34,061 nt of DNA from JAUREX01 sp044356825. Its GTDB lineage: Bacteria; Pseudomonadota; Alphaproteobacteria; Rhodobacterales; Rhodobacteraceae. Positions within the stretch are counted from its first letter, which is position 1. Each line of letters opens with the position of its first letter. A program made the position numbers and the translations under genes. The DNA lies in the NCBI GenBank assembly GCA_044356825.1, contig JBIKVM010000009.1, positions 1 to 34,061 of the forward strand, written 5' to 3'. The notes under the pieces are model-generated. The model made no database searches and was not told the origin of the DNA. It saw only the letters and a program-made list of their open reading frames with translations. Positions 22,532-31,010 of the stretch are shown here, one piece after another.

Positions 22532-24007
22532 ATGCATCCTCCGGACATGGAGCCTGCGGACCTCAGCCTAGTCGAAGCCGGCGCGGCCATCGCAGGCGGC
22601 AGGCTTTCCGCCCGCGATCTGGCCGAAGCCACCATCGCGCGGGCAGAGGCGTCGGCGCATCTCCATGCGCTGACATGCTGGCGGCCAGAGAAACTGCGGG
22701 CCGAGGCGCGCGCGGCCGATGCCCGATGCAGGGCGGGGCTGCCGCTTGGGCCGTTCGAGGGTGTGCCGATCGTCGTCAAGGACAACATCGCAACCCCCGG
22801 AATGCCCACCTCCGGAGGCACCGGGGCGCTCTGCGGGCGCGAGGCGCGCACCGCGGCCCCGGCGGCCCTGCGTCTCTTGGCGGCAGGGGCGATCCTTGCC
22901 GCCAAGTCGAACCTGCACGAACTTGCCTATGGCATCACCTCGAACAACGCCCTCTTTGGCGCGGTCGGCAATCCGTGGGGCCTCGGGCTGATCGCGGGGG
23001 GATCCTCGGGTGGAACGGCAGCCGCGGTGGCGGCGCGGGTCTTCGCGGCGGGGCTCGGCACCGACACGGGCGGCTCGGTGCGCATTCCGGCCGCGCTGTG
23101 CGGCATCATCGGGTTCCGCCCGAGCGTCGGGCGCTATCCGGGGCAGGGCGTCCTGCCACTGTCGCCCACGCGCGACACGATCGGCCCGATGGCTCGCAGC
23201 ATCGAGGACATCCTGTGGATCGATGCTCTGATGGGGGGACTGCGCGCGCCGCCCGCGCCTTCCGGCCGACGGCCGCGCGAGTTGCGCCTCGGCGTGCCGC
23301 GGCGCGATCTGTGGGACGATCTCGACCCCGCACTGTCGGCGAGTTGCGAGACCGCACTCGCGGTGCTGGGGCGCGCAGGCGTCCATCTGGTCGATGTCGA
23401 CATGCCCGGGATGCTCGAGGCGGCGACGCGCGCGGGCTTTCCCATCACGCTGCACGAAACGTCTTCAGTCCTGCCGGGCTGGATCGCGCGGGAGCATGTC
23501 GGGATCGACATGGACGCGCTCATCGCGGGCATCGCCTCGCCCGATGTGCGCGCGATCCTGCAGGGGCTGACCGGGCCGGATGCCGTGCCACGGGCCGCCT
23601 ATCGCCATGCCATGACGCACGAGCGCCCGGCGATGCGGGCTGCCTTCGTCAATCTGCTTGCAGACCAGGCACTTGATGGCGTGATCTTTCCGACCACACC
23701 GCTGCCTGCCGCGCCGATCGGGGCGGATGAGACCGTGATCCTGAACGGCCGCGAGGTCCCGACCTTCGAAACCTTCATCCGCAACACGGCCTGGGGCTCG
23801 ATCATCGGCGCGCCGGGCCTCAGCCTGCCGGCGGGGCTTGCCAGCGGCCTTCCCGTCGGGCTCGAGATCGAGGGGGCGCCGGGTGCGGATGCGGCGCTGC
23901 TCGACACGGGGCGGATCATCGCCGGCATTCTCGGGCCGCTCGGCCTGCCCGATGGGGCGATCGCGCCGCCGAAGGTTTCGATGGCGGCGGTGGAGCGATC
24001 GGGTTAA
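22532..24007 (+). CDS. amidase signature family hydrolase
   Basis: 491 residues from ATG 22532; ATG 22547 (MEPADLSLVEAG) or a TTG at 22520 are also possible, none with a good ribosome site. The Ser-cisSer-Lys triad of the amidase signature family is complete: Lys83 in VVKDNIATPG, cis-Ser158 in GGSSGGTAAAV and nucleophile Ser182 in GTDTGGSVRIP. The family hydrolyses amides to acid and ammonia (indoleacetamide, mandelamide, malonamidate and others). The C-terminal PTTPLPAAPIG and GAPGLSLPAGL stretches are typical. It is cytoplasmic, not a GatA, because gatB/gatC are absent and the length and context differ. It may release an acid from an imported amide for the adjacent dehydrogenases. Confidence 0.9.
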   Translation: MHPPDMEPADLSLVEAGAAIAGGRLSARDLAEATIARAEASAHLHALTCWRPEKLRAEARAADARCRAGLPLGPFEGVPIVVKDNIATPGMPTSGGTGALCGREARTAAPAALRLLAAGAILAAKSNLHELAYGITSNNALFGAVGNPWGLGLIAGGSSGGTAAAVAARVFAAGLGTDTGGSVRIPAALCGIIGFRPSVGRYPGQGVLPLSPTRDTIGPMARSIEDILWIDALMGGLRAPPAPSGRRPRELRLGVPRRDLWDDLDPALSASCETALAVLGRAGVHLVDVDMPGMLEAATRAGFPITLHETSSVLPGWIAREHVGIDMDALIAGIASPDVRAILQGLTGPDAVPRAAYRHAMTHERPAMRAAFVNLLADQALDGVIFPTTPLPAAPIGADETVILNGREVPTFETFIRNTAWGSIIGAPGLSLPAGLASGLPVGLEIEGAPGADAALLDTGRIIAGILGPLGLPDGAIAPPKVSMAAVERSG

Positions 24008-24067
24008 CTCTCGGGCCGCGTTCCAGTTCCGGGCGCGCGGAAAGACAACAGATGAAGGACGGATGGC

Positions 24068-25378
24068 ATGGCGGTTTCACACCTCAAGCTTGGGAAGCCC
24101 GATGCGGAGCGGGCCGAGGATGACGCGAAGGTGCGCCTGAGTGTCGAGGGGATTTTGGCGGACATCGGGTCGCGGGGCGATGCGGCGGTGCGCGATCTGG
24201 CGCTGAAGTTCGACGGGTATGCGCCGCCGTCGTTCCGCCTCGGGCCGTCCGAGATCGCTGCGGCGATGCAGAAGGTTTCGGCGCGCGACATGGAGGACAT
24301 CCGCTTCGCGCAGGCGCAGATCCGCCGCTTTGCCGAGGCGCAGCGCGGCTCGATGCGCGACATCGAGATCGAGACCGAACCGGGCGTGATCCTCGGCCAC
24401 CGCAACATCCCCGTCCGCTCGGTCGGCTGCTATGTGCCGGGCGGCAAGTTCCCGATGGTGGCGAGCGCGCACATGTCGGTGCTGACGGCATCGGTGGCGG
24501 GCGTGCCGCGGATCGTCGCCTCCGCCCCGCCGGTCAGGGGAGAGCCGCATCCGGCCATCGTGGCGGCGATGCATCTGGGCGGCGCGCACGAGATCTATGT
24601 GCTGGGCGGCATCCAGGCGGTGGGGGCGATGGCGCTCGGGACCGAGACGATCGAGCCCGTCCACATGCTGGTGGGCCCCGGCAATGCCTTCGTGGCCGAG
24701 GCCAAGCGCCAGCTCTACGGCCGGGTCGGCATCGACCTGTTCGCCGGCCCGACCGAGACGATGGTGATCGCCGACGAGACGGTCGATGCCGAGCTCTGCG
24801 CGACCGACCTGCTGGGCCAGGCCGAGCATGGCTACAACTCGCCCGCCTGCCTCATCACCACGTCGAGCCGGCTCGCGCGCGCGACGCTCTCCGAGATCGA
24901 CCGGCTGCTCGCGATCCTGCCCACCGCCGAGACGGCATCGGTGAGCTGGCGCGACTATGGCGAGGTGATCGTGTGCGACACCCACGAGGAGATGCTCGCC
25001 GTCGCCAACGAGATGGCCTTCGAGCATGTCCAGGTCATGACCGACCGCGACGCGTGGTATCTCGAGAACATGCACAGCTACGGCGCGCTCTTCCTCGGGC
25101 CGCGCACCAATGTCGCGAACGGCGACAAGGTGATCGGCACCAACCATACCCTGCCCACGCGCCGGGCCGGGCGCTATACCGGCGGGCTCTGGGTCGGCAA
25201 GTTCCTCAAGACCCACAGCTATCAGCGCATCGACACCGACGCCGCCGCAGCCCGCATCGGCGCCTACGGATCAAGGCTGTGCATGCTCGAGGGCTTCGTC
25301 GGACACGCCGAACAATGCAACATCCGCGTCCGCCGATACGGCAAACAGAACGTCCCCTTCGGCGCACCCGCGGAGTAG
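24068..25378 (+). CDS. HisD-family dehydrogenase, sulfopropanediol dehydrogenase (HpsN)-like
   Basis: 436 residues from ATG 24068 (AAGGACGG upstream). The whole protein is histidinol-dehydrogenase-like: VGCYVPGGKFPMVASAHM near 118, MLVGPGNAFVAEAKRQLYG near 200 and DLFAGPTETMVIAD. Zinc ligands Gln251, His254, Asp353 and His413 and the catalytic Glu319-His320 pair are present, so it should oxidise a primary alcohol to a carboxylate in two NAD-dependent steps. No other his genes are near, and the sequence reminds me of the Roseobacter HpsN type, which oxidises 2,3-dihydroxypropane-1-sulfonate. An SDR follows 3 nt downstream, as in some DHPS loci. Substrate assignment is inference; a polyol acid of this pathway is equally possible. 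Confidence 0.88.
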   Translation: MAVSHLKLGKPDAERAEDDAKVRLSVEGILADIGSRGDAAVRDLALKFDGYAPPSFRLGPSEIAAAMQKVSARDMEDIRFAQAQIRRFAEAQRGSMRDIEIETEPGVILGHRNIPVRSVGCYVPGGKFPMVASAHMSVLTASVAGVPRIVASAPPVRGEPHPAIVAAMHLGGAHEIYVLGGIQAVGAMALGTETIEPVHMLVGPGNAFVAEAKRQLYGRVGIDLFAGPTETMVIADETVDAELCATDLLGQAEHGYNSPACLITTSSRLARATLSEIDRLLAILPTAETASVSWRDYGEVIVCDTHEEMLAVANEMAFEHVQVMTDRDAWYLENMHSYGALFLGPRTNVANGDKVIGTNHTLPTRRAGRYTGGLWVGKFLKTHSYQRIDTDAAAARIGAYGSRLCMLEGFVGHAEQCNIRVRRYGKQNVPFGAPAE

Positions 25379-25381
25379 ATG

Positions 25382-26149
25382 ATGCTGACGCTTCCCCAGA
25401 CCCCGTCCTTCCGCCTCGATGGCCGGCGCGCGCTCGTGACGGGCGCCTCGTCGGGGATCGGCCTCGGGGCCGCGGCGGCCCTCGCGCAGGCGGGGGCAGA
25501 GGTCACGCTCGTTGCCCGCCGCACGGCCGAACTCGAGACCGTGCGCGATGCGATCCTGGCGGCGGGCGGGCGCGCCGAGGCCTGTGCGCTCGACATCACC
25601 GACCTTGCGGCGACGGCGGCCTCGGTCGCGGCGCGCGGGCCCTTCGATGTGCTCGTGAACGCGGCCGGGATCGCCCGCCACACGCCCGCGCTCGACACGA
25701 CGCCCGAGGACTATGACGCCGCGATCGGGCTGAACCTGCGCGCGGCCTATTTCCTGACGCGCGAGGTCGCACGCGGACTGATCGCCGCGGGCCGGCCGGG
25801 AAGCCTCATCAATGTGTCCTCGCAGATGGGCCTCGTCGGAGGGCCGGACCGGGCGGTCTATTGCGCGGGCAAGCACGCGCTCGAGGGGATGACGAAGGCG
25901 ATGGCGCTCGAATGGGCGCCGCACCGGGTGCGGGTCAACACGCTCTGCCCGACCTTCATCCGCACCCCGCTTGGCGAGCAGACACTGCAGAACCCCGAGC
26001 GTCGGGCGTGGATCCTCTCGAAGATCAAGCTCGGACGGGTGGGCGAGATCGCCGACATCATGGGGCCGGTCGTCTTTCTGGCCTCCGACGCCTCGGCGAT
26101 GATGACCGGCACGCATCTCTTGATCGACGGCGGCTGGACGGCCGATTAG
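25382..26149 (+). CDS. short-chain dehydrogenase/reductase, canonical
   Basis: 255 residues. Two adjacent ATGs (25379, 25382) follow the HisD-like stop; the second is preferred because GGAG lies 6 nt upstream. All classical SDR motifs are intact: TGASSGIG near residue 19, NAAG near 91, catalytic Ser of NVSSQMG and YCAGK near 159, and the C-terminal GTHLLIDGGWTAD. It is a cytoplasmic NAD(P)-dependent alcohol/oxo reductase, likely acting in tandem with the HisD-like enzyme. By family resemblance gluconate 5-dehydrogenase-like or sulfonate polyol dehydrogenases are possible. It contrasts with the degenerate SDR at 11917. Confidence 0.92.
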   Translation: MLTLPQTPSFRLDGRRALVTGASSGIGLGAAAALAQAGAEVTLVARRTAELETVRDAILAAGGRAEACALDITDLAATAASVAARGPFDVLVNAAGIARHTPALDTTPEDYDAAIGLNLRAAYFLTREVARGLIAAGRPGSLINVSSQMGLVGGPDRAVYCAGKHALEGMTKAMALEWAPHRVRVNTLCPTFIRTPLGEQTLQNPERRAWILSKIKLGRVGEIADIMGPVVFLASDASAMMTGTHLLIDGGWTAD

Positions 26150-26173
26150 GACCAGACCCCGGGAGGGCCGTTC

Positions 26174-27043
26174 ATGGACATCCGCGCCATAGGCATGGGT
26201 CTTGCCTTTGCCTTCATGTGGTCCTCGGCCTTCACCTCGGCGCGGATGATCGTGGCCGATGCCGCACCCCTCATGGCGCTGGCAGCGCGCTTCCTGATCT
26301 CGGGTCTGATCGGGATCGCGATTGCGCGCGCGCTCGGGCAGTCGTGGCGGCTCGACCGGGCTCAGTGGCGGGCGACGGTCCTGTTCGGCGTGATGCAGAA
26401 CGCGGCCTATCTCGGCCTCAACTTCGTGGCGATGCAGAAGGTCGAGGCCTCTGTCGCGGCCATCATCGCCTCGACCCTGCCGCTGATGGTCGCGCTCGCG
26501 GGCTGGGGTCTCGGGCGCGAGCGTCTCTCCCCGCTCGGCATTGTGGGTCTGATCGCGGGATTTGGCGGTGTCGTCGTCATCATGGGCTCGCGCGTCGGCG
26601 GCGGCCTCGACCCGGCCGGGATCGCGCTGTGCGTGCTGGGCGCGATCGCACTCACGGTCGCGACGCTCAGCGTGCGGGGCGCAAGCGCGGGGGGGAACCT
26701 GCTGATGATCGTGGGGCTTCAGATGCTCGTCGGGGCGGCGGTGCTGGGCGTGCTGTCGGTGGTGTTCGAGGACTGGCGCCTGACGCCAACGCCGCGACTG
26801 GCGCTTGCCTTTGCCTATACCACGCTGGTGCCGGGGTTGCTCGCGACTTGGGTGTGGTTCCTGCTTGTCGGGCGGATCGGCGCGGTCAGGGCCGCGACCT
26901 TCCATTTCCTCAACCCCGTCTTCGGCGTCGCGGTCGCGGCGGTGCTGCTTGGGGAGAGGCTCGGGGCTGCGGATGCCGTGGGGGTGGCGATCGTGGCGGC
27001 CGGGATCCTGGGCGTGCAGATGGCGCGGGCGGGCCGAAATTAG
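26174..27043 (+). CDS. EamA/DMT-family transporter
   Basis: 289 residues from ATG 26174 with GGGAGGG upstream. About ten transmembrane helices arranged as two EamA repeats are visible, beginning GMGLAFAFMWSSAFTSARMI and ending NPVFGVAVAAVLLGERLGAA, the conserved end of repeat 2. The family exports or imports small metabolites such as amino acids, nucleotides and sulfonates across the inner membrane; direction and substrate are unknown. It is the last gene of the isomerase-amidase-dehydrogenase group, 24 nt after the SDR. The following 400 nt mark the boundary with the housekeeping region. Confidence 0.9.
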   Translation: MDIRAIGMGLAFAFMWSSAFTSARMIVADAAPLMALAARFLISGLIGIAIARALGQSWRLDRAQWRATVLFGVMQNAAYLGLNFVAMQKVEASVAAIIASTLPLMVALAGWGLGRERLSPLGIVGLIAGFGGVVVIMGSRVGGGLDPAGIALCVLGAIALTVATLSVRGASAGGNLLMIVGLQMLVGAAVLGVLSVVFEDWRLTPTPRLALAFAYTTLVPGLLATWVWFLLVGRIGAVRAATFHFLNPVFGVAVAAVLLGERLGAADAVGVAIVAAGILGVQMARAGRN

Positions 27044-27443
27044 GCCATTGTGTTTCGCACCGGATTTCCTCTAGGGTTCTGACGTCCGACCGGCGCGTGT
27101 GCGCCTTGTCGGCGTCGAATTCTCTGTGTTGCGATCTGACGGATAATCCGCGGAGCCAGCCACAGTCGGATTGGCCGCAAGGCCGCAGTGCTGCCCGAGG
27201 CATCGAAGATGCGCCGGGCGATTTCAAAACCCGGGGCCGGCGCGCATGCGCTCCCCGAAACCGGAACCGCGACAATGCCGACAGCGCCCCTCACACCGTG
27301 CCAAGCGCCCCTCTGCGGGGCAGGACGGCTGGGCTCTGTCGCAACAGTCGCATCACAACACCTGCAGACCGGCCGCGCGCGCCCCACGGGCGCTGAACTG
27401 CGCCGGTCGGACGCGCCGCGCCAGGTCTGCGGAATGAGGATAC
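27044..27443 (+). promoter_or_regulatory. structured leader and promoter region of rne
   Basis: 400 nt without a gene. Several perfect stems occur: GCATC-gaa-GATGC (27200-27212), GCCCC-TCTGC-GGGGC (27307-27321), GCGCCC-CAC-GGGCGC (27379-27393), and a long-range pair GCAGACC (27364-27370) / GGTCTGC (27424-27430) that encloses the last one and ends just before the GAATGAGG ribosome site. RNase E genes in enteric bacteria have long structured leaders used for autoregulation; the same is inferred here. A GATAAT (-10-like) is at 27142 without a good -35. Nothing else is seen. Confidence 0.5.
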
Positions 27444-30161
27444 ATGTCGAAGAAGATGCTGATCGATGCCACCCACGCCGAAGAGACGCGCGTGGTCGTG
27501 GTGGATGGAAACAAGGTTGAGGAGTTCGATTTCGAGACGCTGAACAAGCGTCAACTGGCAGGAAACATCTATCTGGCCAAGGTCACCCGGGTCGAGCCGT
27601 CGCTGCAGGCGGCGTTCGTCGACTATGGCGGCAACCGCCACGGCTTCCTCGCCTTTTCCGAAATCCATCCCGACTATTACCAGATCCCCGTCGCCGACCG
27701 CAAAGCGCTGCTCGAGGAAGAGCGCGCGCTCGACCGCGACGAGGAGGATGAGGACGAACGCCGCCGGCGCCGCCCGAACCGCAACCGCCGTGGCGGGAAA
27801 TCCGCCGACGCCGCCGCGGCCGAAGCCGGCCCCGTGCCCGCGGGCCTTGAGGTGATCGAGGTCGACGGTGGCGAGGAGGCATCCGCGGCCGAACCCACCG
27901 CGACACACGACCATGATCACGATCACGCGGGTGGTGAAGCCTATCGCGCGATGGACCACGCCGCCGACCTCGACGAGGAGATCGAGTCGGTCGCCGAGGA
28001 GGACATCGCCGACGAGATCGCCGAGCCCCGCCGCCCTCGGCTGCGCCGCTACAAGATCCAGGAAGTCGTCAAGGTGCGCCAGATCATGCTGGTGCAGGTC
28101 GTCAAGGAAGAGCGCGGCACAAAGGGCGCCGCACTCACGACCTATCTGAGCCTTGCCGGACGCTATTGCGTGCTCATGCCCAACACCGCGCGCGGCGGCG
28201 GCATCTCGCGCAAGATCACCCAGCCCGCCGACCGCAAGAAGCTCAAGGAAATCGCGGGCGAGCTCGACGTGCCCGAGGGCGCGGGCCTCATCATCCGCAC
28301 CGCCGGCGCCAAGCGCACCAAGGCCGAGATCAAGCGCGACTACGAATACCTCATGCGCCTGTGGGAGCAGGTGCGCGATCTCACGCTGCGCTCGATCGCG
28401 CCCGCGCCCATCTACGAGGAAGGCAACCTCATCAAGCGCTCGATCCGCGACCTCTACAACCGCGAGATCGACGAAGTGCTGGTCGAGGGGCCCGAGGGCT
28501 ATCGCGTGGCCAAGGACTTCATGAAGATGATCATGCCGTCCCACGCCAAGAACGTGCAGCTCTATACCGAGCCGATGCCGCTCTTCGCGCGCTTCCAGGT
28601 CGAGAGCTACCTCACCGCGATGTTCAACCCGACCGTGCAGCTCAAGTCCGGGGGCTACATCGTCATCGGCGTGACCGAGGCGCTCGTCGCGATCGACGTG
28701 AACTCGGGTCGGGCGACCAAGGAAGGCTCGATCGAGGAGACCGCGCTCAAGACCAACCTCGAAGCCGCCGAGGAGATCGCGCGACAGCTCCGCCTGCGCG
28801 ACCTCGCGGGCCTCATCGTCATCGACTTCATCGACATGGAGGAACGGCGCAACAACGCCGCCGTCGAGAAGCGCCTCAAGGACAAGCTCAAGACCGACCG
28901 CGCGCGCATCCAGGTCGGGCGCATCTCGGGCTTCGGCCTGCTCGAGATGAGCCGCCAGCGCCTGCGCCCCGGCATGCTCGAATCGACGACGCAGCCCTGC
29001 CCGCACTGCCACGGCACGGGCCTCATCCGCTCGGACGACAGCCTCGCGCTCTCGATCCTGCGCGCGCTCGAGGAGGAGGGGACGCGCAAGCGCTCGCGCG
29101 AGGTGCTGCTCAAGGCGCCGATCGGGATCATCAACTTCCTCTTCAACGTCAAGCGCGAGCACATCGCCACCATCGAGGCGCGCTATGGCATGTCGGTTCG
29201 GCTCGAGGCCGACCCGACGATGATCAGCCCCAACTTCGCCATCGAGAAGTTCAAGACCGCGACGCGCATCGTGGCACCCGCGGCGCCGGTCGTGTCGCTC
29301 GATGCCGCGACGATGGGCCAGGTCGACGAGGACACGGAATTCTTCCCCGACGAGGATGAGGTCGATGCCGACGAGGCCGAGGCCGACGCCGCGACGCCCG
29401 CGGGCGACGAGGGCGGCGCCTCGGGCGAGAAAGCCGATGGTGGCGGCAAGAAGCGCCGCCGCCGGCGGCGCCGCCGGCGCGGCGGCTCGGGCCAGGGCGC
29501 CCAGCAGTGCGAGGCGCAGGGTATGGAGATCGTCGACCTCGAGGGAGAGGACGACGGGGCGGGCGAGGACGAGGGCGCGGAGGCCGCAGCGGCCGATGCC
29601 GTGCCCGAGGCGGCGCCCGAGGTCCGCGAGGCCCGCACCGGACGCTCGCGCGGGTCGCGCGGACGCGGACGCGGCCGTTCCGGCCAGCAAGCCGAGGCAA
29701 CGACCGAGGCCGAGGCAGCGCCTGCCGCGGAGATCGCGGCCGAGGCTGTCGAGGCGGCACCCGCGCCGGCCGAACCCGAAGCAGCGCCGCGGGCCCCGAA
29801 AACCCGCACCCGCACGCGCACCCCCAAGGCCGCGGCCCCCGCGGAAGCGCCCGAGGCGGGCGCGGCAGCCGAGGCCGCACCGGCCCCGGCCGAGGAACCC
29901 GCATCCGCCGAACCGGCCCCGAAGAAGCCCGCGGCCCGCAGCAGGTCGCGCAGCACGGCCAAGCCGAAGGCCGAAGCGGCAGCCGCCGCCGAGGCCGTCG
30001 CAGCCGCGCCCGAGCCGGTGGCAACCGAGCCGGCGCCTGCCGAGCCGGCGGAAACCGTAGCCCCGCCGGTGGCAGAAGCCCCGCCCGAAGCGCCCGCTCC
30101 GACGCCCGAACCGGGTCCGGAAAAGCCGCGGCGCAAGGGCTGGTGGTCGCTCGGCCGCTGA
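27444..30161 (+). CDS. rne: ribonuclease E
   Basis: 905 residues from ATG 27444 (GAGGATAC upstream). Central endonuclease of RNA decay and rRNA processing and scaffold of the degradosome. The S1 domain (about 36-245) is interrupted by a charged insertion (about 85-200) holding Asp/Glu/Arg-rich segments and HDHDHDH at 155-161. Catalytic Asp418 (VAIDVNSG) and Asp461 (IVIDFIDME) and the Zn-link CPHC (519-522) are present. After about residue 610 the chain is a disordered Ala/Pro/Glu tail with an Arg run near 670. It ends KPRRKGWWSLGR; a C-terminal GWW is the PNPase-binding motif described in Caulobacter RNase E. Alphaproteobacterial S1 insertions have been linked to RhlB binding. Long structured leader and 3' hairpin. 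Confidence 0.96.
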   Translation: MSKKMLIDATHAEETRVVVVDGNKVEEFDFETLNKRQLAGNIYLAKVTRVEPSLQAAFVDYGGNRHGFLAFSEIHPDYYQIPVADRKALLEEERALDRDEEDEDERRRRRPNRNRRGGKSADAAAAEAGPVPAGLEVIEVDGGEEASAAEPTATHDHDHDHAGGEAYRAMDHAADLDEEIESVAEEDIADEIAEPRRPRLRRYKIQEVVKVRQIMLVQVVKEERGTKGAALTTYLSLAGRYCVLMPNTARGGGISRKITQPADRKKLKEIAGELDVPEGAGLIIRTAGAKRTKAEIKRDYEYLMRLWEQVRDLTLRSIAPAPIYEEGNLIKRSIRDLYNREIDEVLVEGPEGYRVAKDFMKMIMPSHAKNVQLYTEPMPLFARFQVESYLTAMFNPTVQLKSGGYIVIGVTEALVAIDVNSGRATKEGSIEETALKTNLEAAEEIARQLRLRDLAGLIVIDFIDMEERRNNAAVEKRLKDKLKTDRARIQVGRISGFGLLEMSRQRLRPGMLESTTQPCPHCHGTGLIRSDDSLALSILRALEEEGTRKRSREVLLKAPIGIINFLFNVKREHIATIEARYGMSVRLEADPTMISPNFAIEKFKTATRIVAPAAPVVSLDAATMGQVDEDTEFFPDEDEVDADEAEADAATPAGDEGGASGEKADGGGKKRRRRRRRRRGGSGQGAQQCEAQGMEIVDLEGEDDGAGEDEGAEAAAADAVPEAAPEVREARTGRSRGSRGRGRGRSGQQAEATTEAEAAPAAEIAAEAVEAAPAPAEPEAAPRAPKTRTRTRTPKAAAPAEAPEAGAAAEAAPAPAEEPASAEPAPKKPAARSRSRSTAKPKAEAAAAAEAVAAAPEPVATEPAPAEPAETVAPPVAEAPPEAPAPTPEPGPEKPRRKGWWSLGR

Positions 30162-30170
30162 AACCGGTCC

Positions 30171-30207
30171 GGCAGGGCGCGCCACGCAAACGTGACCGCG
30201 CCCTGCC
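30171..30207 (+). terminator. long hairpin after rne
   Basis: GGCAGGGCGCG (30171-30181) pairs perfectly with CGCGCCCTGCC (30197-30207), with an inner CACG-CAAA-CGTG stem. No U-tract follows, so it may be a terminator lacking the tract or a 3'-end stabiliser between rne and ccdA. Confidence 0.55.
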
Positions 30208-30252
30208 TGCCATCCGGGCTATCCCGAAACGCGCAGTCGCGGGGGCTGGACC

Positions 30253-31005
30253 ATGTTCGGGATCGAGATCATCGACGCGGGGCTCTTGCCCGCGCTGATC
30301 GTGGCGCTGGCGGCGGGGGTGCTGTCGTTCCTCAGCCCCTGCGTGCTGCCGATCGTGCCGCCCTATCTCGCCTACATGGGCGGCGTCAGCCTGATCGAGG
30401 CGCAGGCGGGCGGGGCGGCGCGCGGGCGCCTTGTCCTCGCGGCCGGTTTCTTCGTCCTCGGGCTCTCGACCGTGTTCCTGCTGCTCGGGATCGCGTCATC
30501 GGCGCTCGGGCGGCAGATGCTCGCCTGGCAGGGGTGGTTCGTGCCCGTCGCGGGCGTGGTGGTGATGGTCTTTGGCGCGCATTTCCTGGGCGTGCTGCGC
30601 ATTCCGATCCTTGAGCGCGAGGCCCGCTTCGATGCCGGCCAGCAGGGCGGTTCGGCCTTCGGCGCCTATGTGCTGGGGCTGGCCTTCGCGTTCGGCTGGA
30701 CGCCCTGCCTCGGGCCGATCCTCGGCGCGATCCTCGGCCTCGCGGCGCAGGAGGCCAGCACCGGGCGCGGGATCGCGCTGCTCGGGGCCTATGCGCTGGG
30801 GCTCGGCCTGCCGTTCCTCGCGGTCGCGGCCTTCTTTCCGGCGATGGCCGGGCCGATGGCGGCGCTGCGCCGCCACGGCGCGCGGATCGAGCGGATCTCG
30901 GGCCTGCTGCTCTGGACCGTGGGCCTCATGATGCTGACGGGGCAGTTCAGCGCGCTGTCGTTCTGGCTGCTCGAGAGCTTTCCGATCCTGCAGCGCGTCG
31001 GCTGA
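30253..31005 (+). CDS. ccdA: CcdA-type thiol-disulfide transporter for cytochrome c biogenesis
   Basis: 250 residues, six predicted transmembrane helices, no thioredoxin domain (short CcdA type rather than DsbD). The redox cysteines are in LSFLSPCVLPIVPPY (helix 1) and FGWTPCLGPILG (helix 4), flanked by the usual prolines. It moves reducing equivalents from cytoplasmic thioredoxin to periplasmic thioredoxin-like proteins that keep apocytochrome c cysteines reduced. ATG 30253 has GGGGGCTGGACC upstream. It sits downstream of rne, separated by the hairpin, and converges on metF with a gap of only 5 nt. Confidence 0.93.
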   Translation: MFGIEIIDAGLLPALIVALAAGVLSFLSPCVLPIVPPYLAYMGGVSLIEAQAGGAARGRLVLAAGFFVLGLSTVFLLLGIASSALGRQMLAWQGWFVPVAGVVVMVFGAHFLGVLRIPILEREARFDAGQQGGSAFGAYVLGLAFAFGWTPCLGPILGAILGLAAQEASTGRGIALLGAYALGLGLPFLAVAAFFPAMAGPMAALRRHGARIERISGLLLWTVGLMMLTGQFSALSFWLLESFPILQRVG

Positions 31006-31010
31006 CCCCC

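Noticed and set aside
24068..25378. HisD as part of histidine biosynthesis
   Set aside because: No other his genes nearby and the neighbours are catabolic; kept only as an alternative.
27291..30185. 964-codon minus-strand open frame opposite rne
   Set aside because: Low-complexity Arg/Leu/Gly composition is produced by the codon bias of rne; no start context.
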